NCBI GenBank assembly: GCA_029978705.1
Contig: JAPOIY010000006.1
Coordinates: 1-64,000, forward strand
DNA from: Actinomycetota bacterium
GTDB lineage: Bacteria; Actinomycetota; Actinomycetes; S36-B12; GCA-2699445
Length of the DNA: 64,000 nucleotides
Direction of reading: 5' to 3'
This document shows, one piece after another, positions 25,728 to 34,153 of this stretch. Made by a program: the position numbers and the translations under genes. Positions within the stretch are counted from its first letter, which is position 1. Every line of letters starts with the position of its first letter. The notes beneath the pieces are model-generated. The model saw nothing but the letters and a program-made list of their open reading frames with translations, did no database searches and had not been told where the DNA came from.

Positions 25728-27161
25728 TCAGGTGCGGGTGTGCCGGATCGCCGACAACACCGCCTCGTTCCACAGGTCGAGGCTGGTGTCCGGCAGGTAG
25801 ACGTCGACGACACGGCGGTGGGCAGCGGCGCCGATCCGCTCCCGGACGTCCGGGTCCCGCAGCAGTCCGACCACCGCGCGGCCGAACGCCTCAAGGTCCC
25901 GCGGGTCGGCGACCAGCACCCCGGACACCTGGTCGTCGATCTGGTCGGAGATGCCGCCGACGGCGGAGGCCACCACAGGCTTGGCCTTGTACATGGCCTC
26001 GGTCACGGTCAATCCGAACCCCTCGGCGAGCGACTTCTGCGCGACGATCTCTGCGTGCCGCTGGATGGCGTTGACCAGGGCCCCGTTCTGCTCCGGGTCG
26101 TCCATGGGCAGGCTCACCAGGTGGATCCGTTCCCGCACGTCCTGTGGGAGCGCCCGCCACTGCGCCTCGATGCCCTCGAGCACCGACTGCCCCTCCGGGT
26201 CGTCGGACACCTGCGCGGTGGACGGTCCCACGAGCATGAGGTGGGCGTCGGTGCGGTCCGCCACGTGTTCGGCGAACGCCTGCATCCCCCCCGCCATGTC
26301 CTTCAACGGGTCCCAGCGGGACACCTGGACGACGAGGGGGGTGTCGGCGGGCGGGGGACCGCCCTCGCGCACGATGTCGGCCTGGATGGTGAACGGCGAC
26401 CGGGTGCCGTCCGCCCGCACGAAGCCGGCGTCGCCGAAACCGGGGCCGGCGATGATGCCTGAACCGGACAGCGCGCCCAGGATGTCGGCCTCGGATAGCT
26501 CCTCGTTCTTGGGGGCCAGCGGGTCGATGGACGGTTTGATGATGCGCAGGCGGTCCGGCGCCACCCAGTCCGGGGCGTAGCTGGGACGGGTGAACACGTA
26601 CTCCCCGACGTTGCCGTACAGGAACTGCCGGAGGAACTCCCACGCCTCCTCGGTGTAGAGGTTGTCGTGGTCGACTCCGACATGGCAGCGCCACACCACC
26701 GGCACCCCGTGGGCGGCGAGCATCCCGGCCAGCGGCGCCGTCTGCGGGTCGTGCAGGATCACCACGTCGCCGGGCGTGATGGCCGCCAGCAGCGTCGGGA
26801 AGTTGGCCTCCGCGACCCGCTGCATGACGGCGGCCTCCTGCTCCCCCAGATGGCCGTCGTCGCCCTTGTTGCCGTGCAGCCGGTGGTGCAGCCGCTTGGT
26901 GAGGGTGAAGAACTCGGGATCGCCTTCCAGGACGAACCATCGGGTGTTCAGCCCGACGCCCAGGGTCAGCGGGAGTAGGACGTGCAGCATCTCCGCCACG
27001 CCCCCGCCGCTGGCGGTGGAGTTGACGTTGATGATCTGAGCCCCGTCCATCTGTTCCCGCATTCCCGGCCCGACGCGGTTCTCCAGCCGGTCCAGCCGAT
27101 CGGGGGGGACCACACTCGCCAGGTCCGCGAGCCGCCGCGGCTTCATGTTGACCTCGAACAC
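25728..27161 (-). CDS. GT4 glycosyltransferase, trehalose synthase TreT-like
   Basis: Retaining GT-B glycosyltransferase of 477 aa. The N-terminal motif NVNSTASGGGVAEMLH is characteristic of TreT, which joins NDP-glucose and glucose to trehalose. The C-terminal domain has the nucleotide-sugar site S-L-A-E-G-F-G-L-T-V-T-E-A-M (E-x7-E) and K-P-V-V-A-S-A-V-G-G-I. The H-D-P-Q-T-A and W-R-C-H-V-G-V-D motifs also fit TreT. Trehalose would serve as a stress protectant or carbon store. The GTG start has AGGAGG seven bases upstream. It is divergent from a sodium:solute symporter that might supply a sugar, but this link is inferred. Confidence 0.75.
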   Translation of the reverse strand: MFEVNMKPRRLADLASVVPPDRLDRLENRVGPGMREQMDGAQIINVNSTASGGGVAEMLHVLLPLTLGVGLNTRWFVLEGDPEFFTLTKRLHHRLHGNKGDDGHLGEQEAAVMQRVAEANFPTLLAAITPGDVVILHDPQTAPLAGMLAAHGVPVVWRCHVGVDHDNLYTEEAWEFLRQFLYGNVGEYVFTRPSYAPDWVAPDRLRIIKPSIDPLAPKNEELSEADILGALSGSGIIAGPGFGDAGFVRADGTRSPFTIQADIVREGGPPPADTPLVVQVSRWDPLKDMAGGMQAFAEHVADRTDAHLMLVGPSTAQVSDDPEGQSVLEGIEAQWRALPQDVRERIHLVSLPMDDPEQNGALVNAIQRHAEIVAQKSLAEGFGLTVTEAMYKAKPVVASAVGGISDQIDDQVSGVLVADPRDLEAFGRAVVGLLRDPDVRERIGAAAHRRVVDVYLPDTSLDLWNEAVLSAIRHTRT

Positions 27162-27284
27162 GGACGCGCCTCCTCCTGCTGCTGCCGGCTACTTCCATGC
27201 AAGCAGATGGACCCCCGCCCCGTCTGGAGCACTCGGCTGACAAGGGGTCTTTCCCGCTGCCATGATCCGGGCAGGAGGTGGCGC

Positions 27285-28985
27285 GTGGTCATCCCGATCG
27301 GTGAGGCGACCGTGGGGGACGGCGTGCTCCTCGACATGCATCCCATCGACTACGCCCTGCTGTTCGTCTACTTCGCGTTCGTCCTCGGCATCGGCTGGAT
27401 GGTGAAGCGCTCGATCACCTCCAGCGAGGACTTCTTCCAGGCCGGCCGGTCGCTGCCCGCGTGGATCGCCGGCCTCGCGTTCATCAGCGCCAACCTGGGC
27501 GCGATCGAGATCCTGGGCTTCGCCGCCAACGGCGCCCAGTACGGCTGGGCGAGCGTGCACTACTACTGGATCGGCGCCATCCCGGCCATGGTGTTCCTCG
27601 GCGTCGTGATGATGCCGTTCTACTACGGCTCCCGGATCAAGAGCGTCCCGGAGTACCTGCGGCGGCGCTACAACAATCCCACCCACCTGGTGAACGCCGT
27701 CTCGTTCGCGCTGTCGGCCGTCCTCATCGCCGGGGTGAACCTGTACTCGCTGGCGATCGTGCTGCGGGCTCTACTGGGCTGGAGCCTGCCTCTGGCCATC
27801 ACGGTGGCGGCGGTGCTCGTGCTCGCCTACATCCTGGCCGGCGGGCTGACGGGCGCCATCTACAACGAGGTGCTGCAGTTCTTCGTCATCATCGCCGGGC
27901 TGATCCCGCTGACGATCGTGGCGATCGCCGCCGTCGGCGGCCCCGGCGAGGTCGTCGAGCGGCTCAAGGACTACCCCGAGTACTGGTACCACCCGTGGTC
28001 CGGAACGGCGGTTGACGCCGCGGCCACGGACCCGCAGACCGCGAACCCGATCGGCGACTGGGTCGGCATCATCCTCGGCCAGGCCTTCGTCCTGTCGTTC
28101 GGCTACTGGACCACGAACTTCGCCGAGGTACAGCGGGCGATGTCGGCGAAGAACCTCAACAGCGCCCGCCGGGCGCCCATCATCGGCGCCTTCCCGAAGA
28201 TCTTCATACCGTTCATCGTCATCCTGCCGGGCATCGCGGCGGCCATGCTGATCCCCGAGCTGGGGTCCGGCGACGACCCCAGCACGACGTACACCAACGC
28301 GATTCCACTGCTCATGGGCGACCTGCTGCCCGCCGGCGTGCTCGGTGTCGCGGTCACCGGTCTCGTAGCGGCCTTCATGGCGGGCATGGCGGCCAACGTC
28401 AGCAGCTTCAACACCGTCATGACCTACGACATCTGGCAGCAGTACATCGTGAAGACCCGGGTGGACCACTACTACCTGCGGGTGGGGCGGATCATCACGG
28501 TGGTGGGCGTGGTGGCCGGCATCGGTACGGCATTCATCGCCGCCAGTTACAACAACATCAACGAGTACCTGCAGACGTTGTTCTCGTTCTTCCAGGCGCC
28601 GGTCTTCATCACCTTCATCCTGGGCATGTTCTGGAAACGGACGACGCCGTGGGGCGGCTTCTGGGGGCTCATCTCCGGCATCCTCGGCGCGGGCTTCGTG
28701 TGGGTGTATGCGGTGGCCGGGAATCCCGACTACTTCCGCTCCGCCTTCCAGCAGGCCATGTGGATGGGCATCGTCGCCGGCGCCGTGGACCTCGTCGTGA
28801 CCGTGGCCGTGTCGCGCCGCACCACTCCCCTGCCCGACTCGGCCCTGGTCGGGCTGGTCAAGGGATTGGAGGTGCGCGACTCGTCGGAGGCGACGAGTCC
28901 GGTGTGGTTCAAGCGCCCGGAGGTGCTGGGCGCCGGCGTCATCTGTCTCGCTCTTGCCATGTACCTGATGTTCCTGTTCATCTAG
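27285..28985 (+). CDS. Sodium:solute symporter (SSS family)
   Basis: Inner-membrane Na+-coupled transporter of 566 aa with about 13-14 hydrophobic segments and the LeuT-type core. SSS features include an unwound-helix region F-I-S-A-N-L-G-A-I-E-I-L-G near 65, the P-E-Y-L-R-R-R-Y loop, and A-A-F-M-A-G-M-A-A-N-V-S-S-F-N in the sodium-site helix. The fold class resembles the sugar (SGLT) branch more than proline or acetate carriers, but the substrate is not certain. The GTG start at 27285 has AGGAGG six bases upstream. The next gene begins 8 bp after its stop. Confidence 0.9.
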   Translation: MVIPIGEATVGDGVLLDMHPIDYALLFVYFAFVLGIGWMVKRSITSSEDFFQAGRSLPAWIAGLAFISANLGAIEILGFAANGAQYGWASVHYYWIGAIPAMVFLGVVMMPFYYGSRIKSVPEYLRRRYNNPTHLVNAVSFALSAVLIAGVNLYSLAIVLRALLGWSLPLAITVAAVLVLAYILAGGLTGAIYNEVLQFFVIIAGLIPLTIVAIAAVGGPGEVVERLKDYPEYWYHPWSGTAVDAAATDPQTANPIGDWVGIILGQAFVLSFGYWTTNFAEVQRAMSAKNLNSARRAPIIGAFPKIFIPFIVILPGIAAAMLIPELGSGDDPSTTYTNAIPLLMGDLLPAGVLGVAVTGLVAAFMAGMAANVSSFNTVMTYDIWQQYIVKTRVDHYYLRVGRIITVVGVVAGIGTAFIAASYNNINEYLQTLFSFFQAPVFITFILGMFWKRTTPWGGFWGLISGILGAGFVWVYAVAGNPDYFRSAFQQAMWMGIVAGAVDLVVTVAVSRRTTPLPDSALVGLVKGLEVRDSSEATSPVWFKRPEVLGAGVICLALAMYLMFLFI

Positions 28986-28993
28986 GAGTCACC

Positions 28994-29278
28994 GTGACCG
29001 ATCCCAACGCCATCCCCGACCCCGGGCCGCCGCCCCGACACCCGCGCCTGCTCGACCTACGCTTCGTGATCGCGGCGATGTTCGCCATCTTCGGGGTGCT
29101 GGTCACCGCGTCGGGCGTCTTCGCCGAGCCCGACCAGATCGAGCGGGCCGGCGGCATCAACATCAGCCTCTGGACCGGCATCGCCCTCCTGCTGCTGTCC
29201 GGGGGTTTCGCGCTGTGGGTGTGGCGGGCGCCCCCCGACGTGCCCGAGGGGCACATCATGGACGCCTCCGACCTGTGA
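28994..29278 (+). CDS. Small two-helix membrane protein following the symporter
   Basis: Not recognised; 94 aa. A Pro-rich cytoplasmic N-terminus is followed by two hydrophobic helices (about 23-42 and 57-76) and a short acidic tail. TAGGAG precedes the GTG and the gene starts 8 bp after the symporter stop, so it is in the same operon. Small accessory membrane proteins accompany some SSS carriers (for example the DUF4212/DUF485 partners of acetate permeases). This one is not obviously either, but the role may be analogous. Confidence 0.7.
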   Translation: MTDPNAIPDPGPPPRHPRLLDLRFVIAAMFAIFGVLVTASGVFAEPDQIERAGGINISLWTGIALLLLSGGFALWVWRAPPDVPEGHIMDASDL

Positions 29279-29287
29279 CCGGGTCCT

Positions 29288-29293
29288 TACACT
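29288..29293 (+). promoter_or_regulatory. Leaderless-type -10 box (TACACT-N6-GTG)
   Basis: TACACT six bases before the GTG of the following hydrolase gene, 9 bp after the previous stop; no ribosome site. Confidence 0.5.
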
Positions 29294-29299
29294 GACTCC

Positions 29300-30946
29300 G
29301 TGACGACGCTCCTGTACCTGCACGGCGTCGGCGACGACGGCACCCGGAGGGACTGGTGGGACTCCCTCACCCTGGCGGCCGACAGCCCCCTGCCCGGCGT
29401 ACGCCTCCTGGCCCCGGACTACTCCGATCTCATCTCCATGCCCAGCGCGGACCTCCCCGAGCTGCGCCATCCCCCAGTGACGCCGGCCCGGGTCACGGCG
29501 GCGGACCGGCGCCGGTTCCGGGCGGCCCAGGCCGAACGGCACCGCGACCTCGTGGCCGCCGGGTCGCAGGCGACGTGGCCCCACCCGCGGCGGGGTTTCG
29601 CGCGGGTGCCGGGGATGATCGACGCCATCGGCGAGAAGATCGTCATGGGGTTCATCTACGAGGAGGTCGGCCGGTACGTCGACGAGGACCGCCGGCGCCG
29701 GGCGGTGTTGGAGCGCGCGCTCGCGGCCCTGCCGGAGTCGGGGGACGTTGTCATCGTCGGACACAGCCTCGGCGCCCTGGTCGCCCTGGAGATCGTGCGG
29801 CATCTGCCGCCCGGGATCGACGTGCCGCTGCTGGTGACCGCGGCGTCGGCGTTGGCCCGGCGCACGCTGCCGGCGGACCTCGCGGACCTCAACGCGGATT
29901 TCCCGTACGACCGCGTCGGCGGCTGGGTCAACATCTTCAACCCGGCCGACGCCGTGACCCGGGGGCTGCCGATCGGCCTGCGTTTCCCGCAGGCCATCGA
30001 CGTCTGCGTGCAGGCGGGATTCGCCGAACACGCGCTGGCGGCTTACCTCTCCGACACCGGCGCCGCCCGGGTGCTGGCCCGCAGCCTGCACGAGGCGGGC
30101 GCTCCCCCCGTCCCCGCGGCCCCCAGCCGGCCCCTCGACCTGGCGCAGGCCCTGACGTTGGTCGATGTGCAGTTGACCGGGCATCTCGAGGCCCTCATGG
30201 GAGCCGACCCCGCCATCTCGGTCCCCCGCATGACCGAGTTCCTCATGGCCCGACGCGTCGTCGGCGAGCGGGCCGCGCTGCGCAGCGAGACCGAGTTGCA
30301 CGAATGGGAGGGCGACCACGCGGCCGTCCTGCACTCCCGCATCGCGGAGGCCGACCTGCCCGCTGTGCTCGTGCACCTGGTCACGGCGGATCCGATGCGG
30401 GAACTGTCCGTCCGGGTGCCACCGGACCTGCTGGCCCGTGCCCGGGAGCAGGTGGTGGGGGACCTGGGGGTTCCCCCCGCCTGGTTCGAGGTGGCCCGCC
30501 GCAGCCGCACCGAAGCCGACGCCGTGTTCCGGCCGTTGCGGCGGCGCGGCCGCAGCCCGGAGGTACCGGCAGGCGACGACGGCGCCCGCGAGGCGACCAG
30601 CATCGCCTCGGCGGTGCGCGAGTCCCTGCGCCCGCTGGCCATCGCCGACGTCTCCTTGTCGCGGGACGAAGGGGTCGGGGACATCCGGCCCGCGTGCCGG
30701 GAGCTGATCGCCCGGGCGTTGACCGCGCACCGGTTGGGCACTCCCGCCGCCGGGACGCGGGAGCGCACCGTGCTCTCCCGGCTGATGGTGCTGCTGGGGC
30801 AGCAGCGGGTGCGGGTCGCCGACGAGCCCGGGCTGGAGCGGCTGCGGTCCCAGCTGCGCCGCCGCGCCGCGACCGTCGCCGAGAGCCTGTCGTGGCTGGC
30901 CCGCCAGGGGATCGGCCTCGGACCGACGCCCGATGTCACGATTTGA
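29300..30946 (+). CDS. Large alpha/beta hydrolase-like protein of unknown specificity
   Basis: Protein of 548 aa. Residues 1-250 look like an alpha/beta hydrolase: L-L-Y-L-H-G-V-G-D-D-G at the N-terminus (oxyanion region), the nucleophile elbow G-H-S-L-G with Ser156, and N-P-A-D-A-V near 215. A probable cap of about 70 residues precedes the elbow. The second half (about 270-548) is helical and charged, with no recognised domain and no membrane segment. Such long C-terminal additions are unusual for esterases of this class. Substrate unknown. Confidence 0.7.
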   Translation: MTTLLYLHGVGDDGTRRDWWDSLTLAADSPLPGVRLLAPDYSDLISMPSADLPELRHPPVTPARVTAADRRRFRAAQAERHRDLVAAGSQATWPHPRRGFARVPGMIDAIGEKIVMGFIYEEVGRYVDEDRRRRAVLERALAALPESGDVVIVGHSLGALVALEIVRHLPPGIDVPLLVTAASALARRTLPADLADLNADFPYDRVGGWVNIFNPADAVTRGLPIGLRFPQAIDVCVQAGFAEHALAAYLSDTGAARVLARSLHEAGAPPVPAAPSRPLDLAQALTLVDVQLTGHLEALMGADPAISVPRMTEFLMARRVVGERAALRSETELHEWEGDHAAVLHSRIAEADLPAVLVHLVTADPMRELSVRVPPDLLARAREQVVGDLGVPPAWFEVARRSRTEADAVFRPLRRRGRSPEVPAGDDGAREATSIASAVRESLRPLAIADVSLSRDEGVGDIRPACRELIARALTAHRLGTPAAGTRERTVLSRLMVLLGQQRVRVADEPGLERLRSQLRRRAATVAESLSWLARQGIGLGPTPDVTI

Positions 30947-31037
30947 TGACGCACCCCCGGCCTGATCAGTAGCCCCCGCCGTGGCGGGTAACACTGGGCG
31001 GATTGACGTAAGGGTGAACGCGCGAGGGATGAACGTG

Positions 31038-31379
31038 ATGAAGAAGAGCACCATGAGTCCGCTGCAGGCCGGTCTGGCGTGGGGGGTGCCCGCGGGCTTC
31101 GCCGTGGCCGCCGTCGCGGTCCTGACCGGCTCCTTCGACTCCGGCGCCATGGCCGGCCTGCTCGACGCCGTCCTGGCCTTCATCTTGGGAGCGGTCCTCG
31201 TCGGCGCCATCGCCATGTTCGTGCAGTGGCGCCGGATCGTGGGGAAACTCGGCGACGTGGCCCCGCCCGGCTGGTACGACTCCCCCGAGGACGACGGCAC
31301 GCAGTGGTTCTGGACCGGTACCCGGTGGACCGACCGCACCCGCCAGGCCCAGCCCCGCACCCAGATGCGGCGGATCTGA
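31038..31379 (+). CDS. Membrane protein with DUF2510 domain
   Basis: Protein of 113 aa with two hydrophobic helices (about 8-30 and 38-62) and a C-terminal DUF2510 motif (P-P-G-W-Y-D-S-P ... Q-W-F-W-T-G-T-R-W-T). DUF2510 is a short Trp-rich module common at the ends of actinobacterial membrane proteins, role unknown. The start is ambiguous: ATG 31038 has GAGGG nine bases upstream; ATG 31029 would add three residues. A TAACAC -10-like hexamer lies at 30989-30994. Confidence 0.7.
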   Translation: MKKSTMSPLQAGLAWGVPAGFAVAAVAVLTGSFDSGAMAGLLDAVLAFILGAVLVGAIAMFVQWRRIVGKLGDVAPPGWYDSPEDDGTQWFWTGTRWTDRTRQAQPRTQMRRI

Positions 31380-31388
31380 GCCCGCTCT

Positions 31389-32372
31389 TCAGAGCACGTA
31401 GTCGTCGGGGCTCTTCTGCCCTGGCAGGACAACCTCCTGCGGGCGCGTGTAGTCGCGGGGGTTCGCGCCGGAACGCAGCAGCGAGCGGAAGCCCGCCGTG
31501 TCGTACCGCGCGGCCGGGGTGTCCATCACGAAGTCCGTGAGCGCCTGCGCGAACCGCTGCGGCTCGTCCTCGTGCGGCATGTGGCCGGCCCCTGCGAAGA
31601 TCTCCAGCCGTGACCCCGGCAACAATTCGTGGGCGGAGTATGCGTGTTTCACAGGGATCACCAGGTCCCGGTCGCCCCACACCACCAGCGTCGGCACCGT
31701 CCGGGCCAGGTACGCCCGATCGATCATCGTGATGACCTGACCGCGCCAGTCGCACGCGGCCCGCAGCACATGGCGGAACGCGGTGCGGGAGTGGTCGTCC
31801 GCCAGCGCCTCGTAGGCCTCGAGCAGCCCGGGGAGGTCCTGCGTCCCCGGCAGCCCCGTCATCGCCAGGGCGCTGAGGGCGGGAACCGAGACCTTGCGCA
31901 CGGCGGGGGTGACAGCGGCGGCGAGGAGGGGGCCGGAGCCGGGGATGGTCAGCGCTCGGATGAGTGGGTTGACGCTGCGTCCCAGCCCGCCGGACGAGAC
32001 CAGGACGATGCGTTCGGTCATCTGGGGGAACTGATAGGCGAACTGCATGGCGATGCCGCCGCCCAGACTGTTGCCGACCACGGTCACACTCGGCACGTCG
32101 AGGTACGTCAGGAGGTCGCGCATGCCGTTGGCGTACCCGGCGATGCTGTAGTCGGCGCGCGGCTTGTCGGACTCCCCATGGCCCAGCAGGTCGGGGGCGA
32201 TGACCGTGAAGTTCCGGACCAGCGCGGGCAGCACCGGGGCCCACGTCTTGTGGTTCATCCCGATCCCGTGCAGGAGAAGGATGGCTGGACCTCGGCCGGC
32301 CATCACGAAGGCGCGGTTGTACCCGTGGATGCGGACCTTCCGAACGGGGAAGGCCGAGGCATCACCGGTCAT
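31389..32372 (-). CDS. Alpha/beta hydrolase (esterase/lipase family)
   Basis: Hydrolase of 327 aa with a complete fold: oxyanion region L-L-L-H-G-I-G-M-N at 33-40, nucleophile Ser102 in V-V-G-N-S-L-G-G, acid in V-V-W-G-D-R-D-L-V-I-P, and His in A-G-A-G-H-M-P-H. The sequence is close to C-C bond hydrolases and lipases of the BphD/Lip group. Its natural ester or lipid is unknown. GGAGGTG two bases before the ATG fixes the start. It converges with the DUF2510 gene and is divergent from the Rpf-like gene. Confidence 0.85.
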   Translation of the reverse strand: MTGDASAFPVRKVRIHGYNRAFVMAGRGPAILLLHGIGMNHKTWAPVLPALVRNFTVIAPDLLGHGESDKPRADYSIAGYANGMRDLLTYLDVPSVTVVGNSLGGGIAMQFAYQFPQMTERIVLVSSGGLGRSVNPLIRALTIPGSGPLLAAAVTPAVRKVSVPALSALAMTGLPGTQDLPGLLEAYEALADDHSRTAFRHVLRAACDWRGQVITMIDRAYLARTVPTLVVWGDRDLVIPVKHAYSAHELLPGSRLEIFAGAGHMPHEDEPQRFAQALTDFVMDTPAARYDTAGFRSLLRSGANPRDYTRPQEVVLPGQKSPDDYVL

Positions 32373-32538
32373 GGCACCTCCGTAGTTCCGCCAGTATCGG
32401 TCCTCCGCACAGCGGGTGAGCCCTTCCGGACCCTGGGTCAACTGTGGGATGAGTCACACCAGGAGGCCCGCCCCGGATCCGATAACGAGAAGGTAACGGT
32501 GAGGGTGGACTGCGCCACCCGGGCGGAGCGCGGGCCGC

Positions 32539-32544
32539 TAGCGT
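32539..32544 (+). promoter_or_regulatory. Probable -10 box of the Rpf-like gene
   Basis: TAGCGT, followed about seven bases later by GGAGGTG (32552-32558) and the ATG at 32561, giving a leader of about 10 nt. No c-di-AMP riboswitch of the kind seen in front of some rpf genes is present. Confidence 0.4.
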
Positions 32545-32560
32545 CACCAGCGGAGGTGTC

Positions 32561-33403
32561 ATGTCGCGGAGATCCGGGATCGTGCTGGCGCTGGCGGTCG
32601 GGCTGGCCGCGACGGCGGCGCTGCCCACCACAGCCGCCGCCGACACCGTCACCCCGCTCAGCCGCGAGGAGGCCAGCGCGCGGCCCGTCCTCCACCTCGG
32701 CGACACGGGGCCATGGGTGCGCCGGGTCAATGAGGCGCTCGCCGTGCACCCCGCAGGGGCGCGTTTCCGGCGCGCCACCGGCCGAGCCGTGGCGGCGTTC
32801 CGCACGTCGGTCGGACTGTCCTCCCACCCCGTCGTATCGGTGCGCACGTGGATGGCCCTCGGTTCCCGCGTGCCCGTACCCCCCGTCCCGGAACAGCCCG
32901 ACCTGGGTTACGGCGACACATCCGACTGGGTGCGAGCGGCGCAGGTCGCCCTCGGTGTCCAGCCCGCCACCGGCTACTTCGGGACGGTCACCCGCGCGGC
33001 CGTCGCGCGGTTCCAGCAGGACCACGGCCTGCCGGTGACCGGTCGGCTGGACGCCGCCACGTGGGCGGCACTGGGCGACCGGGTGACCGCCCCGCCGGTC
33101 GACGTCACCACCACGGAGCAGGCCCGCACCTCCCGGGCCCACCGCGCGGCCCTGGGCGTGACGGCGTTCGCCGCCTCCGCGACCGCCCGCCGGGTCGTGG
33201 AGCGGGAGTCCGGGGGGCGCTGCGACATCGTCAGCTCAGGGGGGACCTACCGCGGCAAGTGGCAGATGAACGCCGACTTCTGGCGGGCCTACGGGGGCAG
33301 CGAGTTCGCGGCGACCCCCGACCTCGCGACGTGCGACGAGCAGGACGTGGTCGCCTACCGCGGGTGGGTGGACCGCTGGTGGCAGCCGTGGCCGACCGCC
33401 TGA
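32561..33403 (+). CDS. Secreted peptidoglycan-binding protein with Rpf-like domain
   Basis: Exported cell-wall enzyme of 280 aa. A signal peptide (to about residue 27, T-A-A-A-D) is followed by two peptidoglycan-binding repeats (about 40-105, partly degenerate, and 112-172 with V-R-A-A-Q-V-A-L-G ... V-T-G-R-L-D-A-A-T-W-A-A-L-G). A C-terminal transglycosylase-like domain of the resuscitation-promoting-factor type follows (about 205-280): catalytic Glu in V-E-R-E-S-G-G-R-C-D, then G-x-Y-R-G-K-W-Q-M and two cysteines that should form the conserved disulfide. It likely cleaves the peptidoglycan glycan strand during growth or resuscitation. Confidence 0.85.
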   Translation: MSRRSGIVLALAVGLAATAALPTTAAADTVTPLSREEASARPVLHLGDTGPWVRRVNEALAVHPAGARFRRATGRAVAAFRTSVGLSSHPVVSVRTWMALGSRVPVPPVPEQPDLGYGDTSDWVRAAQVALGVQPATGYFGTVTRAAVARFQQDHGLPVTGRLDAATWAALGDRVTAPPVDVTTTEQARTSRAHRAALGVTAFAASATARRVVERESGGRCDIVSSGGTYRGKWQMNADFWRAYGGSEFAATPDLATCDEQDVVAYRGWVDRWWQPWPTA

Positions 33404-33414
33404 CCCGGGGGGCG

Positions 33415-33488
33415 TGGGGCGGGTGGGGCTCGAACCCACGACTGGCGGATTATGAGTCCGCTGCTCTAACCGACTGAGCTACCGCCCC
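33415..33488 (-). tRNA. tRNA with anticodon CAU (elongator Met or Ile2)
   Basis: Cloverleaf on the minus strand: acceptor GGGGCGG/CCGCCCC, anticodon stem GCGGA/TCCGC, loop CTCATAA, T-arm GTGGG-TTCGAGC-CCCAC, discriminator A, no encoded CCA. The first acceptor pair G1-C72 is intact, so it is not the initiator. Whether it reads AUG or, after lysidine modification, AUA cannot be decided from sequence alone. Confidence 0.93.
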
Positions 33489-33506
33489 GCCGAGGTGGAG
33501 GTTGGG

Positions 33507-33579
33507 CTCCCGCGACTGGACTCGAACCAGTAACCGTCCGATTAACAGTCGGATGCTCTGCCGATTGAGCTACGCGGGA
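33507..33579 (-). tRNA. tRNA-Asn (anticodon GUU)
   Basis: Cloverleaf on the minus strand: acceptor TCCCGCG/CGCGGGA, anticodon stem CCGA/TCGG closed around CTGTTAA, T-arm ACTGG-TTCGAGT-CCAGT, discriminator G as expected for Asn. It lies 18 nt upstream of the CAU tRNA, so both are probably made from one precursor. Confidence 0.95.
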
Positions 33580-33639
33580 CTGACGGGCGACTGACACTGT
33601 ACCCGGCGCACCGGACCGGCGACGAGCGGACCCGGGGAG

Positions 33640-34152
33640 TCAGACCCCCAGCCGGGAGCGGAGATCGGCCAACTCGGCCGCCACCCTCTGCTGCACGCGC
33701 GGATCGTCTTCGGTGACCCCGCTGCCGAACACGACCCGCCACCGCAGCTCCCCCGTGTCGGAGTCGCGGCGCGCCACCAGCCGCGCGCTGCCGCCGGGCA
33801 CGTCGACCCGGTTGTTGATCAGGATCGAGTTGGTGACGCGCTCCCGCACGACCGCCGGCACCGCGGAGTCCGGGTCCGCCGGGAGATCCTCGCTGTGCAG
33901 CGGGCCATCGTCCTGCTCCCGGGCGGTCAGCAGCAGCAACGGCGGCTGCCATCCGGCGCGGTCGATGAGGTCCCAGCGCCACCGGCGCACCCCGGCCACC
34001 CCCACCACATACAGCGCGCGGTCGGAGGCGACCAGGTGCGCGCCGTCGTCGCCGCTGCGGCAGGCGGCCAGAACCCGCTCCCCGCGCGCCAGCGGCACCG
34101 CGGCCCGGACCTCCGCCGGGACCTTCTGACGGCGGGGCACCCGGAACCCCAC
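33640..34152 (-). CDS. Conserved hypothetical protein downstream of dnaG
   Basis: Not recognised as a named family; 170 aa, cytosolic, basic N-terminus. The pattern (A-S-D-R-A-L-Y-V-V-G-V-A-G-V-R-R-W-R-W-D-L-I near 45) resembles PH-like or GRAM-like beta-rich modules seen in small actinobacterial proteins. The C-terminal part (A-A-E-L-A-D-L-R-S-R-L) is helical. It starts 1 bp after the dnaG stop, so it is co-transcribed with the primase and dgt neighbours. Confidence 0.7.
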   Translation of the reverse strand: MGFRVPRRQKVPAEVRAAVPLARGERVLAACRSGDDGAHLVASDRALYVVGVAGVRRWRWDLIDRAGWQPPLLLLTAREQDDGPLHSEDLPADPDSAVPAVVRERVTNSILINNRVDVPGGSARLVARRDSDTGELRWRVVFGSGVTEDDPRVQQRVAAELADLRSRLGV

Positions 34153-34153
34153 G

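Noticed and set aside
33415-33488. tRNA(CAU) as initiator tRNA-fMet
   Set aside because: The first acceptor pair is a normal G-C; initiator tRNAs have an unpaired 1-72 position.
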